DNA from: Prevotella sp.
GTDB lineage: Bacteria; Bacteroidota; Bacteroidia; Bacteroidales; Bacteroidaceae
Direction: 5' to 3'
Assembly: GCA_024688365.1 (NCBI GenBank)
Contig: JAILEG010000043.1
Location: 60,694 to 124,693, forward strand
Length of the DNA stretch: 64,000 nt
Within the stretch, counting starts at the first letter, position 1; every line of letters begins with the position of its first letter. The notes beneath the pieces are model-generated. The model was not told the origin of the DNA, did no database searches, and saw nothing but the letters and a program-made list of their open reading frames with translations. Positions 1 through 8,792 of the stretch are shown here, one piece after another. Made by a program: the position numbers and the translations under genes.

Positions 1-700
1 GAAAGCTCTTCAGCTCGGGCATATCCGGCACATGGATACGGTAATAGCGCAGGACGGTCTCGGCAATGCGGTTACGGTCATGGCGAGAGAGGCGGAAGAG
101 GTGCATATTCTCATAGTCCATGCGCATAAGCAGGCTGATACCGGATGCCTCGGCGGGAAGGAGATAATCAGGATGCAGAGGAGCATGGCCGCAGAAGGTG
201 GCATTGCGCAGGTCGAACCAGGCACCGGGGCGATAGGCTTCCAGGTTAGGATAGAAACCCACGAAACGGCTCAGGCGCATCATGAAGACGAGATGGAAAT
301 TGGCATATTCACGCTCAGCCTCATCCAACCATTCCATACTCGTCAGCACATAATTGTAAAGGTAGGGATTCTGCTGCTCCCCCCGGGTCACATAATAAAG
401 GAACTCAGAAAGAAAGAGAAGGATGGCCGACTTCACAGGATCAAAGGGAATGGAAGCATAGGGATGCAGGAGACGCACCTCCCTGATACGCTGCAGACTG
501 ACCCGCTGGCGGAAATCAAACTCAAGCTCAAGCAAGCTAAGCGGCTGGAAGTACTGCTTCTTGATCTTGCCCTTTGAGGTCTTAGGGATATGCGTCATGA
601 AGGATACACGCCCCTCCGCCTCGGTGAACATATCGACAATGAGCGATGACTCCCCGAACTTCAGACTTCTCAGAACTATAGCTTTAGACTTCAGAATCAT
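1..700 (-). CDS. recO: DNA repair protein RecO (partial, 3' end beyond window)
   Basis: The minus strand is open from an ATG at 700 to the window edge, giving 233 residues with no stop. The protein starts MILKSKAIVLRSLKFGESS and continues with a GRVSFMTHIPK stretch, which is the OB-fold N-terminus of RecO. The helical middle includes FMMRLSRFVGFYPN, also typical of Bacteroidota RecO. RecO works with RecF and RecR to load RecA onto SSB-coated gaps. The family is usually about 240-250 residues, so only the last few residues are missing. It diverges from the tRNA-Glu promoter at 761. Confidence 0.9.
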   Translation of the reverse strand, partial: MILKSKAIVLRSLKFGESSLIVDMFTEAEGRVSFMTHIPKTSKGKIKKQYFQPLSLLELEFDFRQRVSLQRIREVRLLHPYASIPFDPVKSAILLFLSEFLYYVTRGEQQNPYLYNYVLTSMEWLDEAEREYANFHLVFMMRLSRFVGFYPNLEAYRPGAWFDLRNATFCGHAPLHPDYLLPAEASGISLLMRMDYENMHLFRLSRHDRNRIAETVLRYYRIHVPDMPELKSF

Positions 701-760
701 ATTGAAAGTACTGCAAAAGTACAAAATTACAGTGTTTTACAGAAATTTATCCTACAAAAG

Positions 761-792
761 TTTGGCCAAATGAAATAAATAGGCTACCTTTG
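761..792 (+). promoter_or_regulatory. Bacteroidota promoter of tRNA-Glu (probably also rpsT)
   Basis: TTTG at 761-764 is followed by 20 nt and TACCTTTG at 785-792. This is an exact match to the primary sigma factor (sigma-ABfr) pattern TTTG-N19/20-TAnnTTTG. The predicted start lies a few bases ahead of the mature tRNA at 811. Confidence 0.8.
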
Positions 793-810
793 CACCCGCA
801 ATTTGACTAC

Positions 811-882
811 GGTCCCTTCGTCTATCGGTTAGGACGAGAGATTTTCATTCTCTAAAGAGCAGTTCGACTCTGCTAGGGACTA
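811..882 (+). tRNA. tRNA-Glu (anticodon TTC)
   Basis: A 72-nt cloverleaf can be folded by eye. The acceptor GGTCCCT pairs with AGGGACT (first pair G-T). The anticodon stem AGAGA/TCTCT holds loop TTTTCAT, giving anticodon TTC. The T arm contains GTTCGACTC. CCA is not encoded. Only 27 nt separate it from rpsT, with no terminator between them, so the two are probably co-transcribed. Confidence 0.93.
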
Positions 883-909
883 CAGATAAAATAAAAGAAG
901 AAAACAAAG

Positions 910-1164
910 ATGGCAAATCACAAATCATCATTGAAGAGAATCCGTCAGGACAAAGTTAGGACGTTGCACAACAAATATTATGCAAAGACCATGCGTAATG
1001 CTGTTCGCAAGTTGCGCAACATGACTGACAAGGAAGAGGCAGCAAAGCTCTATCCTACCGTGCAGAAGATGCTGGACAAGTTGGCTAAGACCAATATTAT
1101 CCACAAGAACAAGGCAGCCAACCTGAAGTCTGCCCTCTGCAAGCATGTAGCAGCACTTGCATAA
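910..1164 (+). CDS. rpsT: 30S ribosomal protein S20
   Basis: This 84-residue, Lys/Arg-rich protein begins [21 protein letters not shown], the classic bS20 N-terminus that binds the 5' domain of 16S rRNA. The length and all-helical character fit the family. It follows tRNA-Glu by 27 nt and is followed by a strong terminator hairpin, so tRNA-Glu and rpsT may form one short transcript. Confidence 0.97.
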   Translation: MANHKSSLKRIRQDKVRTLHNKYYAKTMRNAVRKLRNMTDKEEAAKLYPTVQKMLDKLAKTNIIHKNKAANLKSALCKHVAALA

Positions 1165-1199
1165 GACAAACTTTCAGTCATAGCTGAGACGAATAATAA

Positions 1200-1236
1200 G
1201 GGCCGTAATCCACAAGGATTACGGCTTTCTTTTTAA
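1200..1236 (+). terminator. Intrinsic terminator after rpsT
   Basis: GCCGTAATCC at 1202-1211 pairs perfectly with GGATTACGGC around a four-base ACAA loop. A TTTCTTTTT tract follows directly. Confidence 0.9.
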
Positions 1237-1256
1237 GTGTTTTTTGCAACATTTTA

Positions 1257-1288
1257 TTTCCACATGTAAAGGAAAAACCGTATCTTTG
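1257..1288 (+). promoter_or_regulatory. Promoter of gyrB
   Basis: TATCTTTG at 1281-1288 matches the -7 box TAnnTTTG. TTTC lies 20 nt upstream at 1257-1260 as a weak -33 element. It sits between the rpsT terminator and the gyrB start at 1315. Confidence 0.65.
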
Positions 1289-1314
1289 CATAAGATAAGA
1301 ACAATCTAAGGAAA

Positions 1315-3288
1315 ATGGCAGAAATTCAAGAAAACGAGAATAACTACTCCGCCAGTAACATCCAGGTCCTGGAGGGCCTGGAGGCAGTGCGCAAGCGTCC
1401 TGCCATGTACATTGGAGACATTAGCGAGAAGGGACTCCACCACCTGATCAATGAGACCGTTGACAACTCTATCGACGAGGCAATGGCAGGCTACTGTCAG
1501 AACATTGAGGTTACCATCAACGAGGACAACTCTGTGACCGTTGAGGATGATGGCCGTGGTATCCCTGTTGATGAGCATAAGAAGCTACACAAGAGCGCTC
1601 TTGAAGTCGTCATGACCGTACTGCACGCAGGTGGTAAGTTCGACAAGGGTTCGTACAAGGTCAGCGGCGGTCTGCATGGTGTCGGTGTGAGCTGTGTGAA
1701 CGCTCTCTCCACACACATGAAGTCTCAGGTCTTCCGTGACGGGAAAATCTACCAGCAGGAATATGCGAAGGGAAAGCCCCTCTATGCCGTAAAGGTCGTC
1801 GGCGAGACCGAGAAGACCGGAACACGCCAACAATTCTGGCCGGACGGAGAAATCTTCACCACCACGACTTTCCAGTGGGACATTGTTGCCCGCCGCATGC
1901 GAGAGCTGGCTTATCTGAATGCCGGCATCCGCATCACCCTCACCGACCTGCGCCCTGACCCGGAAACGGGCAAGACCCGCACAGAGGTCTTCCATGCAAA
2001 GGACGGACTGAAGGAGTTTGTCCGCTATGTTGACCGCCACCGCCAGCATCTCTTCGATGACGTTGTCTACCTCAAGACTGAGAAACAGAACATTCCCATC
2101 GAGGTGGCCGTGATGTACAATACCGACTACACGGAGAACATCCACTCTTATGTCAACAACATCAACACCATTGAGGGTGGAACCCACCTGCAGGGTTTCC
2201 GTGCCGCACTGACGCGTACACTGAAGAGCTATGCTGACAACGACCCGCAGATTTCCAAACAGATTGAGAAAGCGAAAATTGAGATTGCCGGTGAGGACTT
2301 CCGTGAAGGTCTGACGGCCGTCATCTCCATCAAGGTGGCAGAACCCCAGTTTGAGGGTCAGACCAAGACCAAGTTGGGCAACAGCGAGGTGTCAGGTGCC
2401 GTACAGCAGGCTGTTGGCGAGGCACTGGCTGACTACCTGGAGGAGCATCCGAATGAGGCAAAGATGATTTGCAACAAGGTCATTCTTGCTGCGACTGCCC
2501 GCATCGCTGCCCGCAAGGCACGTGAGAGCGTACAGCGCAAGAACGTCATGAGCGGCGGCGGACTGCCAGGCAAACTGGCAGACTGTTCCAACAAGGACCC
2601 CAAGGACTGTGAGATATTCCTCGTCGAGGGTGACTCCGCCGGCGGTTCAGCCAAACAGGGACGTGACCGTTACACACAGGCCATCCTACCGCTCCGTGGT
2701 AAGATTCTGAATGTCGAGAAGGTGCAGCGTCACCGTGTGTTCGAGGCAGAGTCTGTCATGAATATCATCCAGTCAATCGGTGTCCGTTTCGGTGTCGAGG
2801 AGGAGAGCGATTTCGAGGCCAACACCGACAAACTGCGCTATGACAAGATTATCATCATGACCGATGCCGATGTCGATGGCTCGCACATTGACACCCTCAT
2901 CATGACCCTCTTTTATCGCTACATGCCGAAAGTCATTGAGGAAGGACACCTGTACATCGCCACCCCACCCCTCTACAAGTGTACCTACAAGAAGGTAAGC
3001 GAATATTGCTACACCGAACAGCAGCGACAGGCTTTCCTTGACAAGTACGGCAATGGCAGTGAGGATGGCAAGACCATCCACACCCAGCGTTATAAAGGTC
3101 TTGGCGAGATGAACCCTGAACAGCTCTGGGAAACAACCATGGACCCCAAGACCCGTCTGCTGAAACAGGTGACCATTGAGAATGCGGCCGATGCCGATGA
3201 GATATTCTCCATGCTCATGGGTGATGACGTTGAGCCGCGCCGTGAGTTCATTGAACAGAATGCTACTTATGCCAACATTGACGCATAA
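1315..3288 (+). CDS. gyrB: DNA gyrase subunit B
   Basis: This is the 657-residue ATPase subunit of the type IIA topoisomerase that adds negative supercoils with GyrA. Visible features in order are the GHKL ATP-binding motifs NETVDNSIDEAMAG and DDGRGIPVD, the glycine-rich GGLHGVGVSCVNAL, the TOPRIM acidic motif EGDSAGGSAKQGRD, the metal-binding DADVDGSHI, and the C-terminal QRYKGLGEMNPEQLWETTMDP. The length is normal for GyrB of Bacteroidota. ParE is the alternative, but the sequence reads as GyrB throughout. It has its own promoter and terminator. Confidence 0.97.
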   Translation: MAEIQENENNYSASNIQVLEGLEAVRKRPAMYIGDISEKGLHHLINETVDNSIDEAMAGYCQNIEVTINEDNSVTVEDDGRGIPVDEHKKLHKSALEVVMTVLHAGGKFDKGSYKVSGGLHGVGVSCVNALSTHMKSQVFRDGKIYQQEYAKGKPLYAVKVVGETEKTGTRQQFWPDGEIFTTTTFQWDIVARRMRELAYLNAGIRITLTDLRPDPETGKTRTEVFHAKDGLKEFVRYVDRHRQHLFDDVVYLKTEKQNIPIEVAVMYNTDYTENIHSYVNNINTIEGGTHLQGFRAALTRTLKSYADNDPQISKQIEKAKIEIAGEDFREGLTAVISIKVAEPQFEGQTKTKLGNSEVSGAVQQAVGEALADYLEEHPNEAKMICNKVILAATARIAARKARESVQRKNVMSGGGLPGKLADCSNKDPKDCEIFLVEGDSAGGSAKQGRDRYTQAILPLRGKILNVEKVQRHRVFEAESVMNIIQSIGVRFGVEEESDFEANTDKLRYDKIIIMTDADVDGSHIDTLIMTLFYRYMPKVIEEGHLYIATPPLYKCTYKKVSEYCYTEQQRQAFLDKYGNGSEDGKTIHTQRYKGLGEMNPEQLWETTMDPKTRLLKQVTIENAADADEIFSMLMGDDVEPRREFIEQNATYANIDA

Positions 3289-3313
3289 CCATTATACAAT
3301 AACATATCACTGC

Positions 3314-3350
3314 ACTCCCCTCCTCATGAAACAAGGAGGGGAGTTTTTGT
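3314..3350 (+). terminator. Intrinsic terminator after gyrB
   Basis: ACTCCCCTCCT at 3314-3324 pairs perfectly with AGGAGGGGAGT at 3334-3344. A TTTTTGTTT tract follows. Confidence 0.9.
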
Positions 3351-3409
3351 TTCCATACTGACATCATCATATTTCCCAAAGACCTCATCATCACACAATC
3401 AACCTGACT

Positions 3410-5842
3410 ATGAGACGACCAATCCTTATACTTGCCTTTCTCGCCATCGTCTTCAGCGGCAAGGCACAACAGCCACACACACAGGCCCTTCATCCTCACC
3501 AGCAGGCTATGCGCCTTTGGTATGACCAGCCAGCCCATTACTTTGAGGAGAGCCTTCCGCTGGGCAACGGAAAGCTGGGGGCACTGGTTTACGGAGGAAC
3601 GCGGAATGACACAATCTACCTCAATGACATCACTTACTGGACGGGAAAACCCGTCGACCCCTCTGAGGGAAAAGACAAAGCAGTATGGATTCCCCGCATC
3701 CGCAAGGCTCTCTTCGATGAGGACTACCGCCTTGCCGACTCTTTACAGCGTAACCTCCAGGGAGAACAGTCGGCCTCATACCAACCTTTAGGCACTCTGA
3801 ACCTCATCAACCTGAACATGGGGAACGCTATGGAATACCATCGGGAATTGAGCCTCGACAGTGCCATTTCCCACGTCAGCTACCGACAGAATGGCGTGAC
3901 CTTCACACGTGAGTATTTTGTCAGCCAGGCAGACAGTCTGATAGCTATCCGCATGAGAGCCAGTCAGCCAGGACAGATCAACATGACCGTCCAACTGACT
4001 TCACAGACTCCACACAGCGTGAAGGCTACTGCCCGCCAGATTACCATGACAGCCCATGCCACAGGTAAGGAGACCGAGAGCATACATGCCTGCACCATTC
4101 TACGGCTCTTCCAGCAGGGGGGACAGACAACCCATGCCGACAGCACACTCACTGTGACGCATGCTGATGAGGTCACTCTCTACCTGGTCAATGCAACCAG
4201 CTTCAACGGCTTCGACAAACACCCTGTAAACGAGGGGGCTGACTATCTGAACAAGGCCATTGATGCAGCCTGGCATGTGCAGAGCCTGTCGTATGATGAG
4301 TTCCGCACCCGCCATATCACTGCCTACCGACGTCTGTTCTCACCCATCACTCTCCACCTCTCAAAAGAAAATTATATAGACTCTCTCCCCACCAACCAGC
4401 TCCTGCACCGCTACGCATCACACGAGCGTCCCTTGCCTACAGCCGGCCAACGTCATTTGGAGACACTCTACTTCCAGTTCGGTCGTTACCTTCTGCTATC
4501 CAGCTCACAGACTCCCGGTGTGCCAGCTAACCTCCAAGGACTATGGACTCCACATCTATGGTCGCCCTGGCGAGGCAACTACACCATGAACATCAACATC
4601 GAGGAGAACTACTGGCCAGCCGATGCAGCCAACCTCACTGAGACCGTCCGCCCTCTTATTGGCTTCCTACAAGGACTCGCAGCCAACGGGACACATACCG
4701 CCCGCAACTTCTATGGTATCAGCGAGGGATGGTGTGCCGCACACAACAGCGACATCTGGTGCAAGACCGCACCTGTAGGCGAGGGTAAGGAGAGTCCGGA
4801 ATGGGCCAACTGGAACCTTGGAGGAGCCTGGCTGGTCAACACCCTATGGGATCATTGCCTCTATACACAGAATATGTCTCTGCTCCGATCCACCGTCTTT
4901 CCACTCATGCAAGGTGCAGCAACCTTCTGCCAGCTATGGCTGACGGAGAATCCAAAAGTCAAAGGAGAACTGGTAACGGCACCCAGCACCAGCCCCGAGA
5001 ACGAATATATTACCGACAAGGGCTACCATGGCACCACCTGCTATGGCGGAACAGCTGACCTGGCCATTATCCGTGAGCTGCTGGAGAACCTGCAACAGGC
5101 GCGTCAGCTGCTCGGCATGCAGCCTGACCGGACCACCAACAGCATCCTCTCACGCCTGCATCCCTACACCATCGGAGCCGAAGGCGACCTCAACGAGTGG
5201 TACTATGACTGGAAGGACTTTGACTCACACCACCGGCACCAGTCGCATCTCATCGGGCTTTATCCCGGAACTCATCTCCAGCAGCTTGCAGCACAAGGAC
5301 AGCCAGAGCTGCTTGCCGCCGCCCGTAAGACGCTGGAGCAGAAAGGTGACGAGAGTACCGGATGGAGTACGGGATGGAGAATCAATCTATGGGCACGCTT
5401 AGGCGACGGCAACCATGCCTACCGCATCTATCGCAACCTGCTGAGCTACGTATCACCTGAGGGCTATAAGGGGACCGATGCCATTCACCGCGGCGGGACT
5501 TACCCCAACCTCTTTGATGCCCATCCTCCTTTCCAGATTGACGGAAACTTCGGCGGTACCGCAGGTGTCTGTGAGATGCTTGCACAGAGCGCACTCTCCT
5601 TCAAAGGAAAAAAGCCTGTCTATACCCTCTCACTGCTTCCGGCCCTGCCCGATGCCTGGCAGGACGGTACCGTCACAGGATTGCGTACACGTGGAGGCAT
5701 GACCGTTGACATGGAATGGAGGCACGGACAAGTAACCCAGGCAGTGATCCATGCAACAGAAAGAGTTTTAATACGGCTCAACTGCAATGGGAAGACCCTG
5801 ATGATCAAACTGGGAAAAGGACAAACAAAAAAGCTGTTATAG
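3410..5842 (+). CDS. Secreted GH95 alpha-L-fucosidase (or alpha-L-galactosidase)
   Basis: An 810-residue protein with a signal peptide (MRRPILILAFLAIVFSGKAQ). It matches GH95 inverting enzymes, which remove terminal alpha-1,2-linked L-fucose, or L-galactose in some members, from glycans. The N-terminal beta-sandwich opens with LWYDQPAHYFEESLPLGNGK. The catalytic set is complete: paired Asn394 and Asn396 in GNYTMNINIEENYWPAD, the general acid Glu530 in APSTSPENEY, and Asp711 in QIDGNFGG. The length fits the family. An AraC regulator follows in the same orientation after 82 nt with its own -7 box. No SusC/D genes flank it. The choice between fucose and galactose cannot be made by eye. Confidence 0.93.
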   Translation: MRRPILILAFLAIVFSGKAQQPHTQALHPHQQAMRLWYDQPAHYFEESLPLGNGKLGALVYGGTRNDTIYLNDITYWTGKPVDPSEGKDKAVWIPRIRKALFDEDYRLADSLQRNLQGEQSASYQPLGTLNLINLNMGNAMEYHRELSLDSAISHVSYRQNGVTFTREYFVSQADSLIAIRMRASQPGQINMTVQLTSQTPHSVKATARQITMTAHATGKETESIHACTILRLFQQGGQTTHADSTLTVTHADEVTLYLVNATSFNGFDKHPVNEGADYLNKAIDAAWHVQSLSYDEFRTRHITAYRRLFSPITLHLSKENYIDSLPTNQLLHRYASHERPLPTAGQRHLETLYFQFGRYLLLSSSQTPGVPANLQGLWTPHLWSPWRGNYTMNINIEENYWPADAANLTETVRPLIGFLQGLAANGTHTARNFYGISEGWCAAHNSDIWCKTAPVGEGKESPEWANWNLGGAWLVNTLWDHCLYTQNMSLLRSTVFPLMQGAATFCQLWLTENPKVKGELVTAPSTSPENEYITDKGYHGTTCYGGTADLAIIRELLENLQQARQLLGMQPDRTTNSILSRLHPYTIGAEGDLNEWYYDWKDFDSHHRHQSHLIGLYPGTHLQQLAAQGQPELLAAARKTLEQKGDESTGWSTGWRINLWARLGDGNHAYRIYRNLLSYVSPEGYKGTDAIHRGGTYPNLFDAHPPFQIDGNFGGTAGVCEMLAQSALSFKGKKPVYTLSLLPALPDAWQDGTVTGLRTRGGMTVDMEWRHGQVTQAVIHATERVLIRLNCNGKTLMIKLGKGQTKKLL

Positions 5843-5897
5843 ACCACAATTCAGTTCTTTTCATCCCTGAATCAGGCGAGATAAACGAAGAATTGAG

Positions 5898-5905
5898 TAA
5901 ATTTG
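5898..5905 (+). promoter_or_regulatory. Probable -7 box before the AraC regulator
   Basis: TAAATTTG matches TAnnTTTG and lies 19 nt before the AraC start at 5925. I see no convincing TTTG at the expected -33 distance, so it may be weak or need an activator. Confidence 0.4.
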
Positions 5906-5924
5906 CACGAAAAAAGAGGAAAGA

Positions 5925-6809
5925 ATGAACAATGACATCATGCTCACCGAGGTAAACGTAGCCCACGCCAAACGTATCTGCCCTGATGGAAACTACATTG
6001 ACAACGACCTGATTCTTTTTGAGGAAATCACCCGGCTGCCCCTTCCGCCAGGTTCATCCCGCATGAAATGCCTATTCCTTGCACTATGCACCAGCGGCAA
6101 GGCGCAATATACCGTTGACACCAAACAGCATCAAGTGGGCCAGGGTGACGTCATTATCATCAGCGAGGGGCAAGTAGTAGGCGACTATATGCTCTCACCC
6201 GACTGCAAGGGAATAGCCCTCATGATGTCTTACGGATTCTTCCATAACACTGTAAGCGGAATCCATGAGATGTCAGCGCTCTTCCTTTTCACACGCACCC
6301 ATCCCGTCTTCCATCTCAATCAGCAGCAGACAAAGGAACTGGAAGACTACATCGAACATATCAAGCAGAAGATTATCGACACTGACCACCGTTTCCGCCG
6401 TGAGCTGGTCATGACAATGCTCAAGGCACTTATCTACGACATGAGCAACATCATCTACCGCTTCCAGCAGACGGAGACGGCCGGGCAGACCCGGGCAGAG
6501 GTCATCTTCAGAGACTTCATACAGGATGTGGAGAAAAACTTCCGCACGGAAAGACGTGTCAGCTGGTATGCCAAGAAGCTCTGCATCACCTCCAAGTACC
6601 TATCCGAGACTGTCCGCAGCATCAGCAAGCGCACCCCAAGCGAATGGATTGACTCGTATGTCACCCGGGAGCTGCGGGTCTTGCTGAAGAACAGCACCAT
6701 GAGCATCAAGCAGATTGCCGAGGAACTCCACTTCGCCAATCAGAGCTTCATGGGAAAATACTTCAAGGAGCATGTCGGCATGAGTCCCTCACAGTTCCGC
6801 AAGAGCTGA
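5925..6809 (+). CDS. AraC-family transcriptional regulator
   Basis: A 294-residue protein. The N-terminal part (about residues 1-150) looks like a cupin-type sensor: GKAQYTVDTKQHQVGQGDVIIISEG. The last ~100 residues form the double helix-turn-helix of AraC/XylS proteins: WYAKKLCITSKYLSETVRS, then TMSIKQIAEELHFANQSFMGKYFKEHVGMSPSQFRKS. It lies just downstream of the GH95 gene, so it may control that gene, but this is inference from position. It converges with the DUF3109 gene across only 28 nt. Confidence 0.9.
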   Translation: MNNDIMLTEVNVAHAKRICPDGNYIDNDLILFEEITRLPLPPGSSRMKCLFLALCTSGKAQYTVDTKQHQVGQGDVIIISEGQVVGDYMLSPDCKGIALMMSYGFFHNTVSGIHEMSALFLFTRTHPVFHLNQQQTKELEDYIEHIKQKIIDTDHRFRRELVMTMLKALIYDMSNIIYRFQQTETAGQTRAEVIFRDFIQDVEKNFRTERRVSWYAKKLCITSKYLSETVRSISKRTPSEWIDSYVTRELRVLLKNSTMSIKQIAEELHFANQSFMGKYFKEHVGMSPSQFRKS

Positions 6810-6837
6810 CAGGCAAGGAGCAAGGGACGACAGCCTA

Positions 6838-7425
6838 TCAGGTACGAAGAAGCTGTTCAGCCACCTCCTCCAACTCTTCATACCACTCCTTTCCGAAACG
6901 GCGGATGAGTGGATCCTTTAGGAACTTGTAAAGAGGCAGGTCCAGCTCCTCCCCCCTCTTCCGCGCATCCTGGCAGATACGCCAGTGATGATAATTGATG
7001 CCACAGGTTCCGTTTCCAAAATCCTTCACCCGTATTGGATAGAGTGAGCAGGAAATGGGCTTAACAAAGCCTGTCTTTCCGTTACGGTATGACCGCTCCA
7101 AAGCACAAAGGCAACAGCCCTTCTCGTAACAGGTGAACACACAGTCCTTTCCGCCGACAATGCTCGTAACCAAGTCGCCCTCCTCGTCAGTATAAGCCAC
7201 TCCCTGCCTGTCGATGACTGACTGTGCTGATGCCGCAAGATCGCCCCAGACCGTATCCAGTACGTTCTCTATCTCCATTGTCTCATCAAGGGTCACCGGC
7301 GCACCCGCGTCTCCCTCGATGCAGCACTGCCCGTGGCATTTGTCAAGGTCACAGCAGAACTTCACTGTCAGGATATCAGGTGAGACCAGCACGTTGCCCA
7401 CCATGAAAATGTGATTATAATTCAT
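6838..7425 (-). CDS. DUF3109 cysteine-rich protein
   Basis: A 195-residue protein starting MNYNHIFMVGNVLVSPDIL, the usual N-terminus of the DUF3109 family. An in-frame extension upstream to 7521 is rejected because it is encoded by G/C-rich repeat DNA. Thirteen cysteines are visible, clustered as CCDLDKCHGQCC (residues 24-35), CVFTCYEKGCCLC (95-107), Cys126, Cys141 and Cys151. This pattern recalls YkgJ-type metal-cluster proteins. The biochemical role of the family is not established to my knowledge. Confidence 0.85.
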   Translation of the reverse strand: MNYNHIFMVGNVLVSPDILTVKFCCDLDKCHGQCCIEGDAGAPVTLDETMEIENVLDTVWGDLAASAQSVIDRQGVAYTDEEGDLVTSIVGGKDCVFTCYEKGCCLCALERSYRNGKTGFVKPISCSLYPIRVKDFGNGTCGINYHHWRICQDARKRGEELDLPLYKFLKDPLIRRFGKEWYEELEEVAEQLLRT

Positions 7426-7444
7426 ATTTGCAATTTTTTTTTGA

Positions 7445-7645
7445 CCCATGCCAAAAGTCCGTCCCTCCCAAGAGCGGGGTGTACCTAACGGGGTATGGGA
7501 AGCCCACCCACTGCCTCCCAAGGGAGGGGAGATTCTGACGGACTATTGTTTCCAAACCTTATGTTGCCAACATTCCCCCCATGCCACATCAAAGGATAAA
7601 GCTGGGAGTTCTCCCCTCCCCTGAGAGAGGCCGGGGGTGGACTTT
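7445..7645. repeat. Two copies of the dispersed CCTCCC/GGGAGG intergenic repeat
   Basis: The gap between DUF3109 and ung holds CCTCCCAAGGGAGGGGA (about 7517-7533) and CTCCCCTCCCCTGAGAG (about 7612-7628). Both are short G/C-rich inverted repeats of a kind that recurs at 16037, 19300, 19392, 24030 and 34468. No gene is seen in this stretch. Confidence 0.6.
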
Positions 7646-7647
7646 TC

Positions 7648-8313
7648 TTACCATTCTATCGCCTTCTCACCATGTTCCTCCAGATACCGGTTACAGCGGG
7701 AGAACTGATGCTGACCGAACCAACCACCCCGATTGGCTGACAGCGGCGAGGGATGAACACTCTCCAGGACGCAGTGCCGCTGCTGGTCAATAAGAGATTT
7801 CTTACTCCTTGCAAACCCTCCCCACAGCATGAACACCAAATGGTCGCGTCCATCACTGAGGGCTTTGATAGCTGCATCCGTGAACGTCCCCCATCCCAGC
7901 CGCTGATGGCTGTTAGCCTGGTGGGCACGTACGGTAAGCGTGGCATTGAGCAGAAGCACTCCCTGTTCAGCCCACCGCGTCAGGTTACCTGACTGGCTGA
8001 CCGGTGTTCCAAGGTCATCAGCTATCTCCTTATATATATTAAGGAGCGATGGCGGAAGCACAACACCATCAGGCACTGAGAAGCTCAGCCCCATTGCCTG
8101 CCCAGGCTCATGATAGGGATCCTGCCCGATGATAACCACTTTCACCTTGTCGAAAGGGCAAAGGTTGAAGGCATTGAAGATCAGCCTGCCCGGAGGATAA
8201 CAGGGGAACTGCATATATTCCTGCCTGACCTGCTCCGCCAGCTGATAGAAGTAAGGCTTCTCAAATTCCCCAGCCAACCGTGCTTCCCACGTCTTTTCAA
8301 TTTGTACATTCAT
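7648..8313 (-). CDS. ung: Uracil-DNA glycosylase (family 1)
   Basis: A 221-residue base-excision repair enzyme that removes uracil from DNA. Motif A, GQDPYHEPGQAMG, carries the catalytic Asp65. HPSPLS with His187 is the minor-groove loop. FNAFNLCPFDKVKVV matches the family fold. The Met at 8313 was chosen rather than the in-frame Met at 8346 because a promoter -7 box overlaps the upstream Met, and because MNVQIEKTWE aligns with known Ung starts. Confidence 0.96.
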   Translation of the reverse strand: MNVQIEKTWEARLAGEFEKPYFYQLAEQVRQEYMQFPCYPPGRLIFNAFNLCPFDKVKVVIIGQDPYHEPGQAMGLSFSVPDGVVLPPSLLNIYKEIADDLGTPVSQSGNLTRWAEQGVLLLNATLTVRAHQANSHQRLGWGTFTDAAIKALSDGRDHLVFMLWGGFARSKKSLIDQQRHCVLESVHPSPLSANRGGWFGQHQFSRCNRYLEEHGEKAIEW

Positions 8314-8343
8314 TTCTGTAACCAGTAAAAAAGTCTCTGCATG

Positions 8344-8351
8344 CAAATTTA
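8344..8351 (-). promoter_or_regulatory. -7 box of the ung promoter
   Basis: On the minus strand the sequence reads TAAATTTG, matching TAnnTTTG, with TTG-containing sequence about 20 nt upstream near 8371-8374. It lies 30 nt before the ung start and settles the start codon choice. Confidence 0.6.
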
Positions 8352-8641
8352 CGACAAAGTTCTGACAACAACAAGTAAACTGGCGAACAAGTAGCTGAGC
8401 AGCGTGCTTACCACTGATATTTTACTATAGCAACCCTATTCATCATTTAGACTTTACGGGAGACTGTCACCCTATCATCCAACATAGAGGAAAGAACACC
8501 ACAGGCCCTCCCAAAGTGTTAAAAACCGACCATCAGCCCATCAAGTTTTACCTGTTTATTACTTTTTCTGTCCTAAAACTGTCATTTGTTTTACAGATAT
8601 TCTTAATAAACATAAAAAAGGCAAACATCTATTCACTTATA

Positions 8642-8673
8642 TTTGCATGGTTAATAAAGTTATATTAATTTTG
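8642..8673 (+). promoter_or_regulatory. Promoter of the first susC/susD operon
   Basis: TTTG at 8642-8645, 20 nt, then TAATTTTG at 8666-8673 is a perfect match to the Bacteroidota consensus. It leaves a 5' leader of about 110 nt before susC at 8793. The rest of the 8352-8641 gap is A/T-rich and shows no gene to me. Confidence 0.8.
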
Positions 8674-8792
8674 CAGATTGTTAATTACATATCCATGCGA
8701 CATGGATGAGAGAGCATTATGTACACACGAGGTGACAAACTTGTCTTTGCATATAGTTTACATTATAAATAATTACAAAAAAGAGAGAATTT

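Noticed and set aside
32..577. Open frame of 181 codons on the plus strand
   Set aside because: Antisense to recO, which is identified by its own conserved sequence.
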